Positions 28,183-37,382 of a stretch of 64,000 nucleotides of DNA are shown here, in pieces. Positions within the stretch are counted from its first letter, which is position 1. Each line of letters starts with the position of its first letter. Under the pieces are notes generated by a model. The model made no database searches, was not told the origin of the DNA, and saw only the letters and a program-made list of their open reading frames with translations. The position numbers were made by a program, and so were the translations under genes. This DNA comes from CAWDYA01 sp963806495 (GTDB lineage: Bacteria > Acidobacteriota > Polarisedimenticolia > JACPZX01 > DASXTC01), in NCBI GenBank assembly GCA_963806495.1, contig CAWDYA010000009.1:186001-250000 (forward strand). Reading direction: 5' to 3'.

Positions 28183-28677
28183 CTATCCCCTGCTGGGCTC
28201 GGTCCGGCGCCGGCTCCTCGCCGCGCGCGAGCGCATCCGACCCAGGAAGCGGTTGAGCGGGTGGTTGCGTCGCAGCCACGGGATGGTAGGCGATCCCCGC
28301 CGGTCGACCTTCGACAGCTCGGCCCGCAGGTCCTTGTTGCTCGGCGCGATGTTGAGCCCGCGCTCGAAGGCCGCGAGCGCCCGCGTGGTCTTTCCCGCCA
28401 GCATGTACACCTTGCCCAGGTTGAGCTGCAGCTCGGCGCTGAGGAACTCACGGCGGGCCGCCACTTCGCACGCTTTGATCGCTTCGGGGGTGGGGCGCCG
28501 GGCGAGACAGGCCGCCAGACCATAATACGAGAGATAGCGCATCGGCGGGCGCTTGACGCGACGCTCCTTCTCGATGCGAAGCGCCGACTCGAAGAAGACG
28601 GCCGCCTCCTCGTAACGGCCCTCGTCGAGCGCCGTCATCCCCTTCTTGAACGCGTTCTCGGCCGGCATGAGCTGCAT
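28183..28677 (-). CDS. TPR-repeat protein
   Basis: The 164-residue protein has tetratricopeptide-like helices (AENAFKKGMTALDEGRYEEA, LGKVYMLAGKTTRALAAFER). It ends in a basic, Arg-rich tail. I start at the ATG at 28677, because a TTGCTT-17-TATATC promoter ends seven bases before it and no Shine-Dalgarno sequence exists; the message is probably leaderless. A longer frame to 28728 would include the promoter. The gene converges on the TamB-Omp85 gene, ten bases apart. No function beyond protein binding can be inferred. Confidence 0.8.
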   Translation of the reverse strand: MQLMPAENAFKKGMTALDEGRYEEAAVFFESALRIEKERRVKRPPMRYLSYYGLAACLARRPTPEAIKACEVAARREFLSAELQLNLGKVYMLAGKTTRALAAFERGLNIAPSNKDLRAELSKVDRRGSPTIPWLRRNHPLNRFLGRMRSRAARSRRRTEPSRG

Positions 28678-28684
28678 GGAGGTA

Positions 28685-28713
28685 GATATAAGTTCCGGGG
28701 CGCCCACAAGCAA
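28685..28713 (-). promoter_or_regulatory. Promoter of the TPR gene overlapped by an inverted repeat
   Basis: On the minus strand, TTGCTT (28713-28708) and TATATC (28690-28685) are 17 bases apart. The start point coincides with the ATG at 28677. A perfect seven-base inverted repeat, CAAGTCT (28711-28717) and AGACTTG (28729-28735), overlaps the edge of the -35 element and may be an operator. Confidence 0.6.
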
Positions 28714-28869
28714 GTCTCTTCTTTCCATAGACTTGTAATCGCAACTTCCGGCGCCCCGCTGAGCCGGATCTCTGCGATGTCGGCCCGCCGGCGGGCGGAA
28801 AGTGACAGGAGCCGGGGCGCTGATCTAACATCGCGCGCGGGCGGAGCGGCTCCGCCGAGGAGGCATCCG

Positions 28870-29298
28870 ATGGCCGGGCGGCAGAGCAGCACCGGCGCGT
28901 ACCTGACCGCGCTCACACCCGAGGGGTCGAACGCGTTCGGCGCGAAAGCGATCAACATCCCGCACCTGCCCTTCCGGATCGGACGCGAGTCGCGCCGGCT
29001 GAGATGGACCGAGCAGGGCATGGTGGGCGAACGCCGTCGCACCGCGGCGCCGAACAACAATCTTTACCTGGTCGAGGAGGTCGAGCCGATGAACGTCTCG
29101 CGCGAGCATCTGCTCATCGACCGCGACCCGGAAGGGTTCTTCGTGCTGGATCGGGGCAGCGCCTGCGGAACGCTGGTCGAGGGGGAGACAATCGGCGGGC
29201 CTTCCGGCGAGCGGAGGGCACCCCTGCACGACCACGACGTCATCATCGTGGGCACATCGTTGTCCCGGTTCGTGTTCAAGTTCCGGCTCGAATCATGA
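28870..29298 (+). CDS. FHA-domain protein
   Basis: The 142-residue protein is a single forkhead-associated domain: GRESRRL at the first conserved loop, SREHLLIDRD as the phosphothreonine-binding SxxH, then a strand and loop with GSACGTLVEG. A roughly 30-residue insertion with basic and Asn residues (GERRRTAAPNNN) separates the first two motifs. FHA domains bind phosphothreonine peptides. The ATG follows GAGGAGG by six bases. It is the first gene before two ABC transporter pairs, suggesting phosphorylation-dependent control of the transporter. No Ser/Thr kinase gene is in the window. Confidence 0.9.
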   Translation: MAGRQSSTGAYLTALTPEGSNAFGAKAINIPHLPFRIGRESRRLRWTEQGMVGERRRTAAPNNNLYLVEEVEPMNVSREHLLIDRDPEGFFVLDRGSACGTLVEGETIGGPSGERRAPLHDHDVIIVGTSLSRFVFKFRLES

Positions 29299-29343
29299 GC
29301 CTTCGCAGTGAACCGAAACTCTCCCGGATCCGTAGATAGGGGC

Positions 29344-30282
29344 ATGCCGGAGCAGCCAGCCTACAGCGGCGCGGTCATCGAGGTGAGGGATCTCACCATC
29401 CTGTACGGGCGCAATCGTGCCCTGGACGGAGTGACCGCCGCCTTCCCCACCGGGGCCGTGGGCCTCCTCGGGCCGAACGGCGCCGGCAAGTCCAGCCTGC
29501 TCAAGACGCTGCTCGGTTTCGTCAAGCCGGACCAGGGCGACGCACGCGTTCTGGGCATCGATGTGGCTCAACAGCCGCTCGACGTGCGCCAGAGCGTCGG
29601 GTACATGCCGGAGATCGACTGCCACATCCCCGGGATGAACGCTGTGGCGCTGACCGCGTACCTCGGGGAGTTGTGCGGCATGCCGGGGGTGGAGGCGATC
29701 CAGCGCGCCCACGAGGCCCTGTATTACGTCGGTCTGGGCGACGAGCGTTACCGGAACGTCGAGACCTACTCCACCGGCATGAAGCAGCGGATCAAGCTGG
29801 CCCAGGCGCTGGTGCACGGGCCGCACATCCTGTTCCTCGACGAGCCGACAAACGGCCTGGATCCGAAGGGCCGCATGGAGATGCTGGCTCTCATCCGCGA
29901 CCTCTCACGCCGCAAGAACGTCAACGTAATCCTCTCGAGCCACCTGTTACGCGACGTCGAGGAAACGTGCGAGAGCGTCGTCATGCTGTCGCACGGCAAG
30001 GTGGTGGGTCAGGGGACGATCGAGGCGCTGAAGGGAGCGGCGGGTGAGCTGTTCGAGATACGGCTCAAGGGGGAGAGCGAGCCGTTCCTGGCGGCGCTCG
30101 CGGCGGCCGGGTGCTCCGCGACACCGACGCCCGACGGCCTGCTGGACGTGACGCTGCACGACGGGCTCGGCTCGGACACCATCTTCGAGGCAGCCCGAAC
30201 GGCGAAGGTGCAGGTGCGCCACCTGGTGCGCAAGCAGCCGACCCTCGAGGACGTGTTCGCCCGCGCCGTGGGGGAGAAGTAG
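29344..30282 (+). CDS. ABC transporter ATP-binding protein (first pair)
   Basis: The 312-residue ATPase has Walker A (GPNGAGKSSLL), a degenerate signature region (YSTGMKQRIKLAQAL), Walker B (HILFLDEPTNGLDP) and a C-terminal extension of about 80 residues as in CcmA/NosF/GldA-type exporters. The start at 29344 lacks a clear ribosome site; an in-frame GTG at 29308 is possible. The stop abuts the permease start with no gap. The substrate is unknown. Confidence 0.9.
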   Translation: MPEQPAYSGAVIEVRDLTILYGRNRALDGVTAAFPTGAVGLLGPNGAGKSSLLKTLLGFVKPDQGDARVLGIDVAQQPLDVRQSVGYMPEIDCHIPGMNAVALTAYLGELCGMPGVEAIQRAHEALYYVGLGDERYRNVETYSTGMKQRIKLAQALVHGPHILFLDEPTNGLDPKGRMEMLALIRDLSRRKNVNVILSSHLLRDVEETCESVVMLSHGKVVGQGTIEALKGAAGELFEIRLKGESEPFLAALAAAGCSATPTPDGLLDVTLHDGLGSDTIFEAARTAKVQVRHLVRKQPTLEDVFARAVGEK

Positions 30283-31122
30283 ATGCCGATCTACGACCAG
30301 TCGTACCGGCCGTACCGGGGGACCCTGCAGCCGCACACGCTGCGATGGCTCACCATCGCGAAGGCCGGGCTGTCCCACTACCTCTCCCGGCGACTGTTTC
30401 TCATCTTCCTGTTCATCGCCTTCATCCCGGCGATCGCGCGCGGTGTGATCGTGTGGTTCAGCCATCAGACGCAGCAGTCGGCGTTCGACGTGGTCGATGC
30501 CACGTTCTTCCGCAATTTCATGACCTGGCAGGGACCGTTCCTGATGCTGATCTGCATCTGGCCGGGCGCGATCCTGATCGCCCGGGATCTGAGGACCAAC
30601 GCCATCCAGCTCTATCTGTCGAAGCCGCTGACTCGGATCGACTACGTGGTGGGGAAGTTCGCCATCATCGCCGGTATCGCCAGCCTGCTGCTGCCGGCTC
30701 CGGCGCTGCTGCTGTTCCTGATGGAGCTCGGGCTCTCCACCGACACGCAGTTCATCGTCTCGTTCTGGTGGCTCCCCTTCGCGATCCTGGGGTACTCCAT
30801 CGTGGTGATCACGGGCGCGGCGCTGCTCTCGCTGGCCGCCTCCTCGCTCACCCGGAGCGGACGGTACGCCGGGCTGCTGTTCTTCGCCGTCGTCTTCATC
30901 TCGGGAGCCGGAGCGGGGCTCCTGCGGCTGATCACGGGCAACCACGCCTTCATCGTCCTGTCGCTCGGCTCCCTGGTCGACCAGGCGGGCGCGATCTTCT
31001 TCGGCGGGCCGACCGAGTACGGCAACCATCCGATTCCCGCCATGCTGATGTTCACCCTGCTCGTCGCCATCTGCTGTCTCATCCTCAGACGGCGGGTCAA
31101 GGCCGTGGAGATCGTCACGTGA
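30283..31122 (+). CDS. ABC-2-type permease (first pair)
   Basis: The 279-residue membrane protein has about six hydrophobic segments (for example LFLIFLFIAFIPAIARGVIV and LLLPAPALLLFLMELGL) and the ABC-2 stretch ARDLRTNAIQLYLSKPLTRI, typical of the NosY/GldF group. It begins directly after the ATPase gene and its TGA overlaps the next GTG (GTGA), indicating tight coupling. Confidence 0.88.
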   Translation: MPIYDQSYRPYRGTLQPHTLRWLTIAKAGLSHYLSRRLFLIFLFIAFIPAIARGVIVWFSHQTQQSAFDVVDATFFRNFMTWQGPFLMLICIWPGAILIARDLRTNAIQLYLSKPLTRIDYVVGKFAIIAGIASLLLPAPALLLFLMELGLSTDTQFIVSFWWLPFAILGYSIVVITGAALLSLAASSLTRSGRYAGLLFFAVVFISGAGAGLLRLITGNHAFIVLSLGSLVDQAGAIFFGGPTEYGNHPIPAMLMFTLLVAICCLILRRRVKAVEIVT

Positions 31123-32042
31123 GCGCTGCCGACGTCATCACCGCCGAGGGACTCTCGCGCTGGTACAAGCAGGTCATCGGTATCAACGATGTGACGCTGT
31201 CGATAGGTCGCGGCATCACCGGCCTGCTCGGCCCGAACGGCGCCGGCAAGAGCACGTTCATGAAGCTGGTGACCGGGCAGATCAAGCCGAGCCGCGGCAC
31301 GGTGAAGGTGCTCGGCGAGCCGATCTGGAACAACCCGCCCCTGATGCGCCGGGTCGGTTTCTGCCCCGAGCAGGACGCCTTCTACAGCGGCATGACCGGC
31401 CTGCACTGGGTGGAGGGGCTCACCAGCCTGTGCGGGTACCCGCCGGCCGAGGTGAAGCACCGCGCGATGAAGGCGCTCGAGGCGGTCGATCTGCTCGATG
31501 CCAGGGACAAGAAGATCGGCGCCTACTCCAAGGGGATGCGCCAGCGCGTAAAGCTGGCTCAGGCGATCGCCCACGACCCCGAGCTGCTGATCCTGGACGA
31601 GCCTCTCGGGGGGATGGACCCGCTGGGACGCCGCCAGACGATCCGGATGATCAAGGACTGGGCGGAGCAGGGTCGCAGCATCATCGTCTCGAGCCACATC
31701 CTGCACGAGATCGAGTCGATGACCTCGAGCATCCTGCTGGTGAACCACGGGCGGATCGTGGCCGAGGGCAACGTCCACGAGATCCGCGAGCTGATCGAGG
31801 ACCACCCGCACCGGATCTTCATCCAGTGCGACAACCCGCGCCGTCTGGCGGGCCGGCTGGTGGGCTGGCCGGAGGTGGCCGGGATGCGTCTGGACGACTC
31901 GGGCGTCGAGATCCAGACCTCCCGACCCGACGCCTTCTTCACGATGCTGCCCGACGTGATCCTGGGCGACAAGGTGAGAGTGACGCGGCTGCTCTCGCCC
32001 GACGACAATCTGCAGGCCGTCTTCGACTATCTGGTCAAATGA
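31119..32042 (+). CDS. ABC transporter ATP-binding protein (second pair)
   Basis: The 307-residue ATPase has Walker A (GPNGAGKSTFMKLV), signature region (YSKGMRQRVKLAQAI) and Walker B (LLILDEPLGGMDPLG). It is a paralogue of the first ATPase. The GTG start overlaps the upstream permease stop as GTGA. Its own stop overlaps the next ATG as ATGA. Two ATPase/permease pairs side by side suggest a heteromeric exporter. Confidence 0.9.
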   Translation: MSAADVITAEGLSRWYKQVIGINDVTLSIGRGITGLLGPNGAGKSTFMKLVTGQIKPSRGTVKVLGEPIWNNPPLMRRVGFCPEQDAFYSGMTGLHWVEGLTSLCGYPPAEVKHRAMKALEAVDLLDARDKKIGAYSKGMRQRVKLAQAIAHDPELLILDEPLGGMDPLGRRQTIRMIKDWAEQGRSIIVSSHILHEIESMTSSILLVNHGRIVAEGNVHEIRELIEDHPHRIFIQCDNPRRLAGRLVGWPEVAGMRLDDSGVEIQTSRPDAFFTMLPDVILGDKVRVTRLLSPDDNLQAVFDYLVK

Positions 32043-32821
32043 ACCCGCTCAACGCCATGTTCCGCCTGTCGCTCGCCGTGCTGCTCAGGAGCCGCCGCAC
32101 GCTGGTCATCGGGCTGCTCTGCTTCCTGCCGGCGCTCGGCGCCGCCGGGGGGGCGGCTCTCGTGCTCAGCGGCATCGCGTCGCACGAGGTGACCGGGTTC
32201 ATGATCTACAGCAACATCATCACCGGCATCTACATCTACGTGATGCTGGTCGTGGTGACGCTGTTCTACGGCACGGCGCTCGTGTCGGACGAGCTCGAGG
32301 AGAAGACGCTCACCTATCTGCTGATGCGTCCCGTCCCCAAGGCGACGATCTATCTCGGGAAGTACCTGTCCTACCTGGTGGCCGGCGCGCTGCTGCTGCT
32401 CCCGTCGGCCGCTCTGTGCTTCCTGATCACCATGACCGCCGACCCGGCCGGCGAGCTGGCGCACCATCTGCCGGTGCTGTTTCAGGATCTCGGCGTGCTG
32501 GCCCTGGGGATACTGGCCTACGGGTCGCTCTATACCCTGCTGGGGGCCGTCAGCAAGCGGCCGGTGTTCGTGGGGCTGCTGTTCGCCCTGGTCTGGGAGA
32601 CGGCGGTCACCTTCATCCCCGGCTATCTCAGCAAGCTGACGATCAAGTACTACCTCATCACGCTACTGCCCCACGCGGCCGGAGAGCGGGGCCTCATCTC
32701 GCTCGTCGAGACGACCGCCTCGAAGCCGCTCGCCATCGTCTGGCTGCTGATGGTCACCGTCGCGTTGCTGGCGCTCGGCTCCTGGATCTTCACCAACCGG
32801 GAGTACGTGCTGGAGCAGTAG
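32039..32821 (+). CDS. ABC-2-type permease (second pair)
   Basis: The 260-residue protein has six predicted membrane segments and the ABC-2 motif VSDELEEKTLTYLLMRPVPK. It is the last gene of the FHA/ABC operon. It faces the convergent monooxygenase gene nine bases away, with no obvious terminator hairpin between them. Confidence 0.88.
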   Translation: MNPLNAMFRLSLAVLLRSRRTLVIGLLCFLPALGAAGGAALVLSGIASHEVTGFMIYSNIITGIYIYVMLVVVTLFYGTALVSDELEEKTLTYLLMRPVPKATIYLGKYLSYLVAGALLLLPSAALCFLITMTADPAGELAHHLPVLFQDLGVLALGILAYGSLYTLLGAVSKRPVFVGLLFALVWETAVTFIPGYLSKLTIKYYLITLLPHAAGERGLISLVETTASKPLAIVWLLMVTVALLALGSWIFTNREYVLEQ

Positions 32822-32830
32822 GCGGTCTTC

Positions 32831-35062
32831 TCACCGCCTTCGCGGACGCGCGGGCTGGTACTGGTCGGGCCACCGTACCTTCCCGTATCCCTGGTCCGCA
32901 GCCGCGTGCAGCGTGAAGTAGGGGTCGAACAGGTGCGGGCGGGCGAGCGCACACAGGTCCGCCTGCCCCGTGACGATGATCGTGTTGACCTGATCCCAGT
33001 CGCGGATGTTGCCCACCGCGATGACCGGAATCCCCGCCTCGTTCCGGATCCGCTCGGCGAACGGCGTCTGGAACATCGAGCCGTACACCGGCCGCGCCTG
33101 TGTCGTGGTCTGCCCGGCCGAGACGTCCACGATGTCGCAGCCGTGCTCCTTGAGCATCCGCGCCACCGCGACGGAATCCGCGGGGGTGAAGCCGCCGGGC
33201 GCCCAGTCGGTGGCGGAGATCCTCACCGACATCGGCTTCCCCTCGGGCCAGACGCTTCTTACGGCATCGAACACCTCGAGCGGATACCGCATCCTGTTCT
33301 CGAGGCTGCCGCCGTACGCGTCGTCGCGCCGGTTGGTCAGCGGCGAGATGAAGCTCGAGAGCAGATAGCCGTGAGCGAAGTGGAGCTCGAGCATGTCGAA
33401 CCCCGCGGCGTCGGACCGGCGGGCCGCCGCCACGAAGTCGTCGCGCACCCGGTCCATGTCGGCCCGGTCCATCGGCCGCGGCACCTGGCTGGCCGGCGAC
33501 CAGGGCAGCGCCGACGCCGAGATCAGCGGCCACGCCCCGGACGCAAGCGGCTCGTCCATCCCCTCCCACATCCTCTTCGTGGCCCCCTTTCGGCCGGCGT
33601 GCGCGAGCTGCATCGCGATGCGGCCCTCGGAGCGTGCGTGCACGAAGTCGACGATCCGCTTCCACGCGCCGACATGCTCGTCCTTGTACATCCCCGTGCA
33701 GCCTGGGCTGATCCTCCCGTCACGGCAGACGTCGGTCATCTCGGCGACCACCAGCCCGGCGCCGCCGATCGCCCGGCTCCCGAGATGCACGAGGTGCCAG
33801 TCGTTCGGCGTGCCGTCCTCGGCCGAGTACTGGCACATCGGCGAGACCACCACGCGGTTGGCCAGCACGAGATCCCTCAGGCGGAAGGGGGTGAACATCG
33901 GCGGCGGCGCGGGCCTCTCGTCGCGGCATCCGTTGCGGTCGGCGAACCAGCGGTCGAGCCGCTCGACGTAGCCGGGATCCCTCAGCCCGAGGTTGCGGTG
34001 GGTCACCCGCTTGCTGCGGCTCAGCAGGCTCGCGGCGAACTGCTCCGGCTCGTAGTGCGCCCGTCTCCCGATGGTCTCGAACCAGCGCTGGCTCACCTCG
34101 GCGGCGCGCTGCTTCTTCGCCACGTCGATCCATCGATCCTCCTGGTACGCCTCCAGGGCCGCGCCGACGTCGCCGTTCGCGGCCAGGGCTCCGGCCAGCG
34201 CAATCGAATCCTCCATGGCGAGCTTTGTGCCCGATCCGATCGAGAAGTGCGCGGTGTGCGCGGCGTCGCCTATCAGGACGATGTTGCCGGTTCGCCAGGT
34301 CTCGTTGCGCACGCGGCGGAAACGGATCCAGGCCGAATTGTTGCTCATGAGCCTCTCGCCGCCCAGCTCCGGCGCGAACAGACGCTCGCAGTAGGCGACG
34401 CTCTCGGCCTCCGTGGCCCGATCCAGGCCCGCGTTGTGCCACGAGGTCTCGTCGGTCTCGACGATGAAGGTGCTGGTGTCGCGGTCGAACGGATAGGCGT
34501 GCACCTGGAACAGACCGTGCTCGTTGTCCCGTATGATGAACGTGAACGCCTCGAAGACCCGGTGCGTGGCCAGCCAGATGTACGGGGACCGGCCCAGCTC
34601 GATGTCGGGCGAGAAGCGGTCGGCGTGCGCGTCGCGGATCCGGCTGTTGACCCCGTCCGCGGCGACGACGAGATCAGCGTCTTCGAAACGTGCGGAGCCG
34701 TCCACCTCGGTGTCGAACTCGAGCCGCACCCCCAGATCGCGGCACCGGTCCTGGAGGATCTGCAGCAGACGCATCCGCCGCAGACCGCAGAAGGCATGCC
34801 CCCCCGAGCGGATCACCCGATCCCCGAAGTGGACGTCGATCGCCTCCCACCGTGCGAAGGTGCCGGCGATCTCCCGGTAGGTCTGAGGATCCGCCTCGGC
34901 GAACCGGTCCAGCGTCTCGTCGGAGAAGACGACACCCCACCCCCAGGTGACGCCCGGCGGGTTCTTCTCGATGACGGTCAGGTCCCAGTCCGGCCGCCGC
35001 TTCTTCGCGAGCAGGGCGAAGTAGAGCCCCGCCGGACCGCCCCCGACGACGACGATTCTCAA
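32831..35062 (-). CDS. Two-domain flavin monooxygenase/old-yellow-enzyme protein (salicylyl-CoA 5-hydroxylase or 2-aminobenzoyl-CoA monooxygenase/reductase type)
   Basis: The 743-residue protein has an N-terminal FAD aromatic hydroxylase (about 1-380: IVVVGGGPAGLYFALLAKK, WGWGVVFSDETLDRF, VLIGDAAHTAHFSIGSGTK). A C-terminal old-yellow-enzyme reductase follows (about 400-743: PMCQYSAEDGTPNDWHL, FAHGYLLSSFISPLTNRR). This pairing is that of 2-aminobenzoyl-CoA monooxygenase/reductase and salicylyl-CoA 5-hydroxylase, which oxidise aromatic acyl-CoAs with NAD(P)H and oxygen. A TTG at 35062, five bases after GGGAGG, is the best start; a GTG at 35068 overlaps that site. The window also encodes tryptophan dioxygenase and kynureninase, whose product anthranilate becomes the 2-aminobenzoyl-CoA substrate. 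That favours the aminobenzoyl-CoA reading, by inference. Confidence 0.87.
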   Translation of the reverse strand: MRIVVVGGGPAGLYFALLAKKRRPDWDLTVIEKNPPGVTWGWGVVFSDETLDRFAEADPQTYREIAGTFARWEAIDVHFGDRVIRSGGHAFCGLRRMRLLQILQDRCRDLGVRLEFDTEVDGSARFEDADLVVAADGVNSRIRDAHADRFSPDIELGRSPYIWLATHRVFEAFTFIIRDNEHGLFQVHAYPFDRDTSTFIVETDETSWHNAGLDRATEAESVAYCERLFAPELGGERLMSNNSAWIRFRRVRNETWRTGNIVLIGDAAHTAHFSIGSGTKLAMEDSIALAGALAANGDVGAALEAYQEDRWIDVAKKQRAAEVSQRWFETIGRRAHYEPEQFAASLLSRSKRVTHRNLGLRDPGYVERLDRWFADRNGCRDERPAPPPMFTPFRLRDLVLANRVVVSPMCQYSAEDGTPNDWHLVHLGSRAIGGAGLVVAEMTDVCRDGRISPGCTGMYKDEHVGAWKRIVDFVHARSEGRIAMQLAHAGRKGATKRMWEGMDEPLASGAWPLISASALPWSPASQVPRPMDRADMDRVRDDFVAAARRSDAAGFDMLELHFAHGYLLSSFISPLTNRRDDAYGGSLENRMRYPLEVFDAVRSVWPEGKPMSVRISATDWAPGGFTPADSVAVARMLKEHGCDIVDVSAGQTTTQARPVYGSMFQTPFAERIRNEAGIPVIAVGNIRDWDQVNTIIVTGQADLCALARPHLFDPYFTLHAAADQGYGKVRWPDQYQPARPRRR

Positions 35063-35123
35063 GCGCACCTCCCGTGGATGGCGGCCCCTAGCATACAGTG
35101 ACGGACCGCGGCGCGACCACCCG

Positions 35124-36251
35124 TCAGGCGGTGCGGGTCCTGAACGCGGCGAGGCTGGCCAGGAAGATCACCACGCCGAACGCCATCAGGGCGGCCGCCT
35201 GCGGCCAGAGGATTTGAAGACCGATCCCCTTGAGCAGGATTCCGCGGATGATGATCATGAAGTACCGCATCGGCATCAGGAAGGTGAGCCACTGGATCAC
35301 CCGGGGCATGTTCTCGATCGGGAAGATGAATCCCGACAGGAGCATGTTCGGCATGACGAACGCCATGCAGGTGAGCATCGCCTGCTGCTGCGTGGCGGAG
35401 ACGGCGGCGGCGAACAGGCCCGCCCCCAGGGTGGTCAGCAGGAACACGCCGCTGAGACCGAACAGCAGCCAGAGGCTCCCCCGCAGCGGGATCCCGAACC
35501 AATAGCGGGCGATCGCCAGGACCACGCCCACGTCGATGAACCCCAGCAGCGAGTAGGGCAGCAGCTTCCCCACCAGGAACTCGTAGGGACGGATCGGCGT
35601 GACCAGGATCTGCTCGATGGTGCCGATCTCCTTCTCCCGCGTCACGGCGACGGCGGTCAGCAGCATCGTGGTCACGAGCATGACCAGCCCGATGACGCCG
35701 GGCACCATGAAATGGCTGCTCTCCATCGCCTCGTTGTACCAGGCACGCATCTCCGCCTCGACCGGCGGCCCGACGCGCCCCGGAAACGCCTCGGGCGGCA
35801 GACGCCGCACGGCGTCCTCGAGGGCCCGGTTCATCACGATCCCGGACAGATAGCCGATGGTGGTGGTGGCTTCCGTGCTGTTGCTGCCGTCGATCACCGC
35901 CTGCACCGCCGTGTCGTCCCCCGCGTGGAGACGCTCCCCGAAGCGCCGCGGAAGCACCAGACCCGCCACGGCCGCCCCTCGATCGAGGTACGCGATCACG
36001 TCGTCGATCCGGTCGACCCTCGCCACCTCGGTGAAGTAGCCAGACTCGAGCACCGCGCGCACCATGTCCCGGCTGGCGGTGGATCGGTCCAGGTCGCATA
36101 CCACGGTCGGGATGTTGCGCACGTCAAGGGTGGCCGCGTAGCCGAGCAGCACGAGCTGCAGCACCGGGGCCAGGAAGACCAGCCTCAGCGTGAGCGGGTC
36201 GCGCCTCAGCTGGAGGAACTCCTTCACGACGAGACGCGCGATTCTCGTCAC
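35124..36251 (-). CDS. ABC-2-type permease (YbhR/YbhS-like)
   Basis: The 375-residue permease has one N-terminal membrane helix, a large periplasmic domain and five C-terminal helices, the YbhS/YbhR/drug-exporter layout. REKEIGTIEQILVTPIRPYE is the ABC-2 signature. The GTG start at 36251 overlaps the stop of the sister permease (GTGA). It is the last gene of a four-gene export operon that runs to 39282. Confidence 0.92.
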   Translation of the reverse strand: MTRIARLVVKEFLQLRRDPLTLRLVFLAPVLQLVLLGYAATLDVRNIPTVVCDLDRSTASRDMVRAVLESGYFTEVARVDRIDDVIAYLDRGAAVAGLVLPRRFGERLHAGDDTAVQAVIDGSNSTEATTTIGYLSGIVMNRALEDAVRRLPPEAFPGRVGPPVEAEMRAWYNEAMESSHFMVPGVIGLVMLVTTMLLTAVAVTREKEIGTIEQILVTPIRPYEFLVGKLLPYSLLGFIDVGVVLAIARYWFGIPLRGSLWLLFGLSGVFLLTTLGAGLFAAAVSATQQQAMLTCMAFVMPNMLLSGFIFPIENMPRVIQWLTFLMPMRYFMIIIRGILLKGIGLQILWPQAAALMAFGVVIFLASLAAFRTRTA

Positions 36252-37382
36252 CGGAAAACCCTCCGGATCGCCAGCACCCCCACCAGCCCGATCAGCCCGG
36301 CATAGATCCCCAGCGCCGCGAACGAGCCCGACAGCTCCGCGAAGCCGACCCCGCGCTGCAGCGTTCCCCGCAGCACCGAGACGTAGTACCGCGCAGGGAT
36401 CAGCCAGGTCACCGCCTGAAGCGCCGCCGGCATGCTGCGGATCGGGAACATGAAATCGGAGAGATAGAACACCGGGAGCACGGAGCCCAGGAACGCCACC
36501 GTCTGCGCTCCCTGCTGGGTCGAGGTCAGCGCCGAGATCGTCAGCCCGATCCCGAGCGCCGAGATCAGGAACAGCACCGTGCCCGCGAAGAAGACCAGCA
36601 GGCTTCCTCGCACCGGCACCCCCATGAGCCAGTGGCCCGCGGCGAGGGCGATCCACGCGTTCGCGACGGCCACCAGCGCGTACGGGAGCATCTTGCCGAC
36701 GAGGATCTCCCACGCGCGCAAGGGGGTGACGCGGAGCTGGTCGAGCGTCCCGCGGTCCTTCTCTCGCGCGATCGCCAGCGAGGTCTGCAGCACGCCCAGG
36801 ATGGTGAGCAACACGCCGATCAGCCCCGGCACCATGAAGTTGCGGCTCTTCAGCTCCTGGTTATAGAGCACCCGCGGCCGGAAGTCGATCGGCAGCAGCT
36901 CGTCAGAAGCGCGCTCGCCCGCGTCGCGCAGCCGTTGGGAGACGATCGAGGCGGTGAATGTCTGCACGATCTTCCGTGCGTGGCCCTGGATCACGCTGGC
37001 GGTGGACGAGTCGGTGCCGTCCACGAGGACCTGAACCTCGACCGGACGCGAATCCATGATGTCGCGCTCGAACCCCTTCGGCACCACGATGACCACCGAT
37101 GAGACGCCCGAATCGAGCGCGCGCTGGACCTGCCCGGTGGAGCTCACCCGCGCCGTCTCCCTGAAATACCCCGAGGCAAGGAACGACCGGAGCAGCGCCC
37201 GGCTCTGCACCGAGGCGTCCCGGTCCCACACCGCCGTGCGGAATCTCGCGGATATCGAAGGTGATCGCGTAGCCGAACAGCAGCAGGAGCACCAGGGGCA
37301 CGACGAAGCTCAGCGCGACGGACCTCGGCTCGCGGAGCATCTGACGGAACTCCTTGTGGACGAGCGCCCTGAGCCTGTGCAT
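36248..37382 (-). CDS. ABC-2-type permease (YbhR/YbhS-like), one apparent frameshift
   Basis: About 377 residues after removal of one extra base near 37235. The N-terminus (MHRLRALVHKEFRQMLREPR, first membrane helix, TFDIREIP) lies in one frame. The rest (AVWDRD, then REKDRGTLDQLRVTPLRAWE and the helices) is in the next. The sister protein reads TLDVRNIPTVVCDLDRS at the same place, so the break can be located within a few bases, beside a GATTC. The ATG at 37382 shares one base with the ATPase stop. Function as for the sister permease. Confidence 0.85.

Noticed and set aside
32906..35101. 731-codon open frame on the plus strand
   Set aside because: Antisense to the monooxygenase/old-yellow-enzyme gene, whose motifs are clear on the minus strand.
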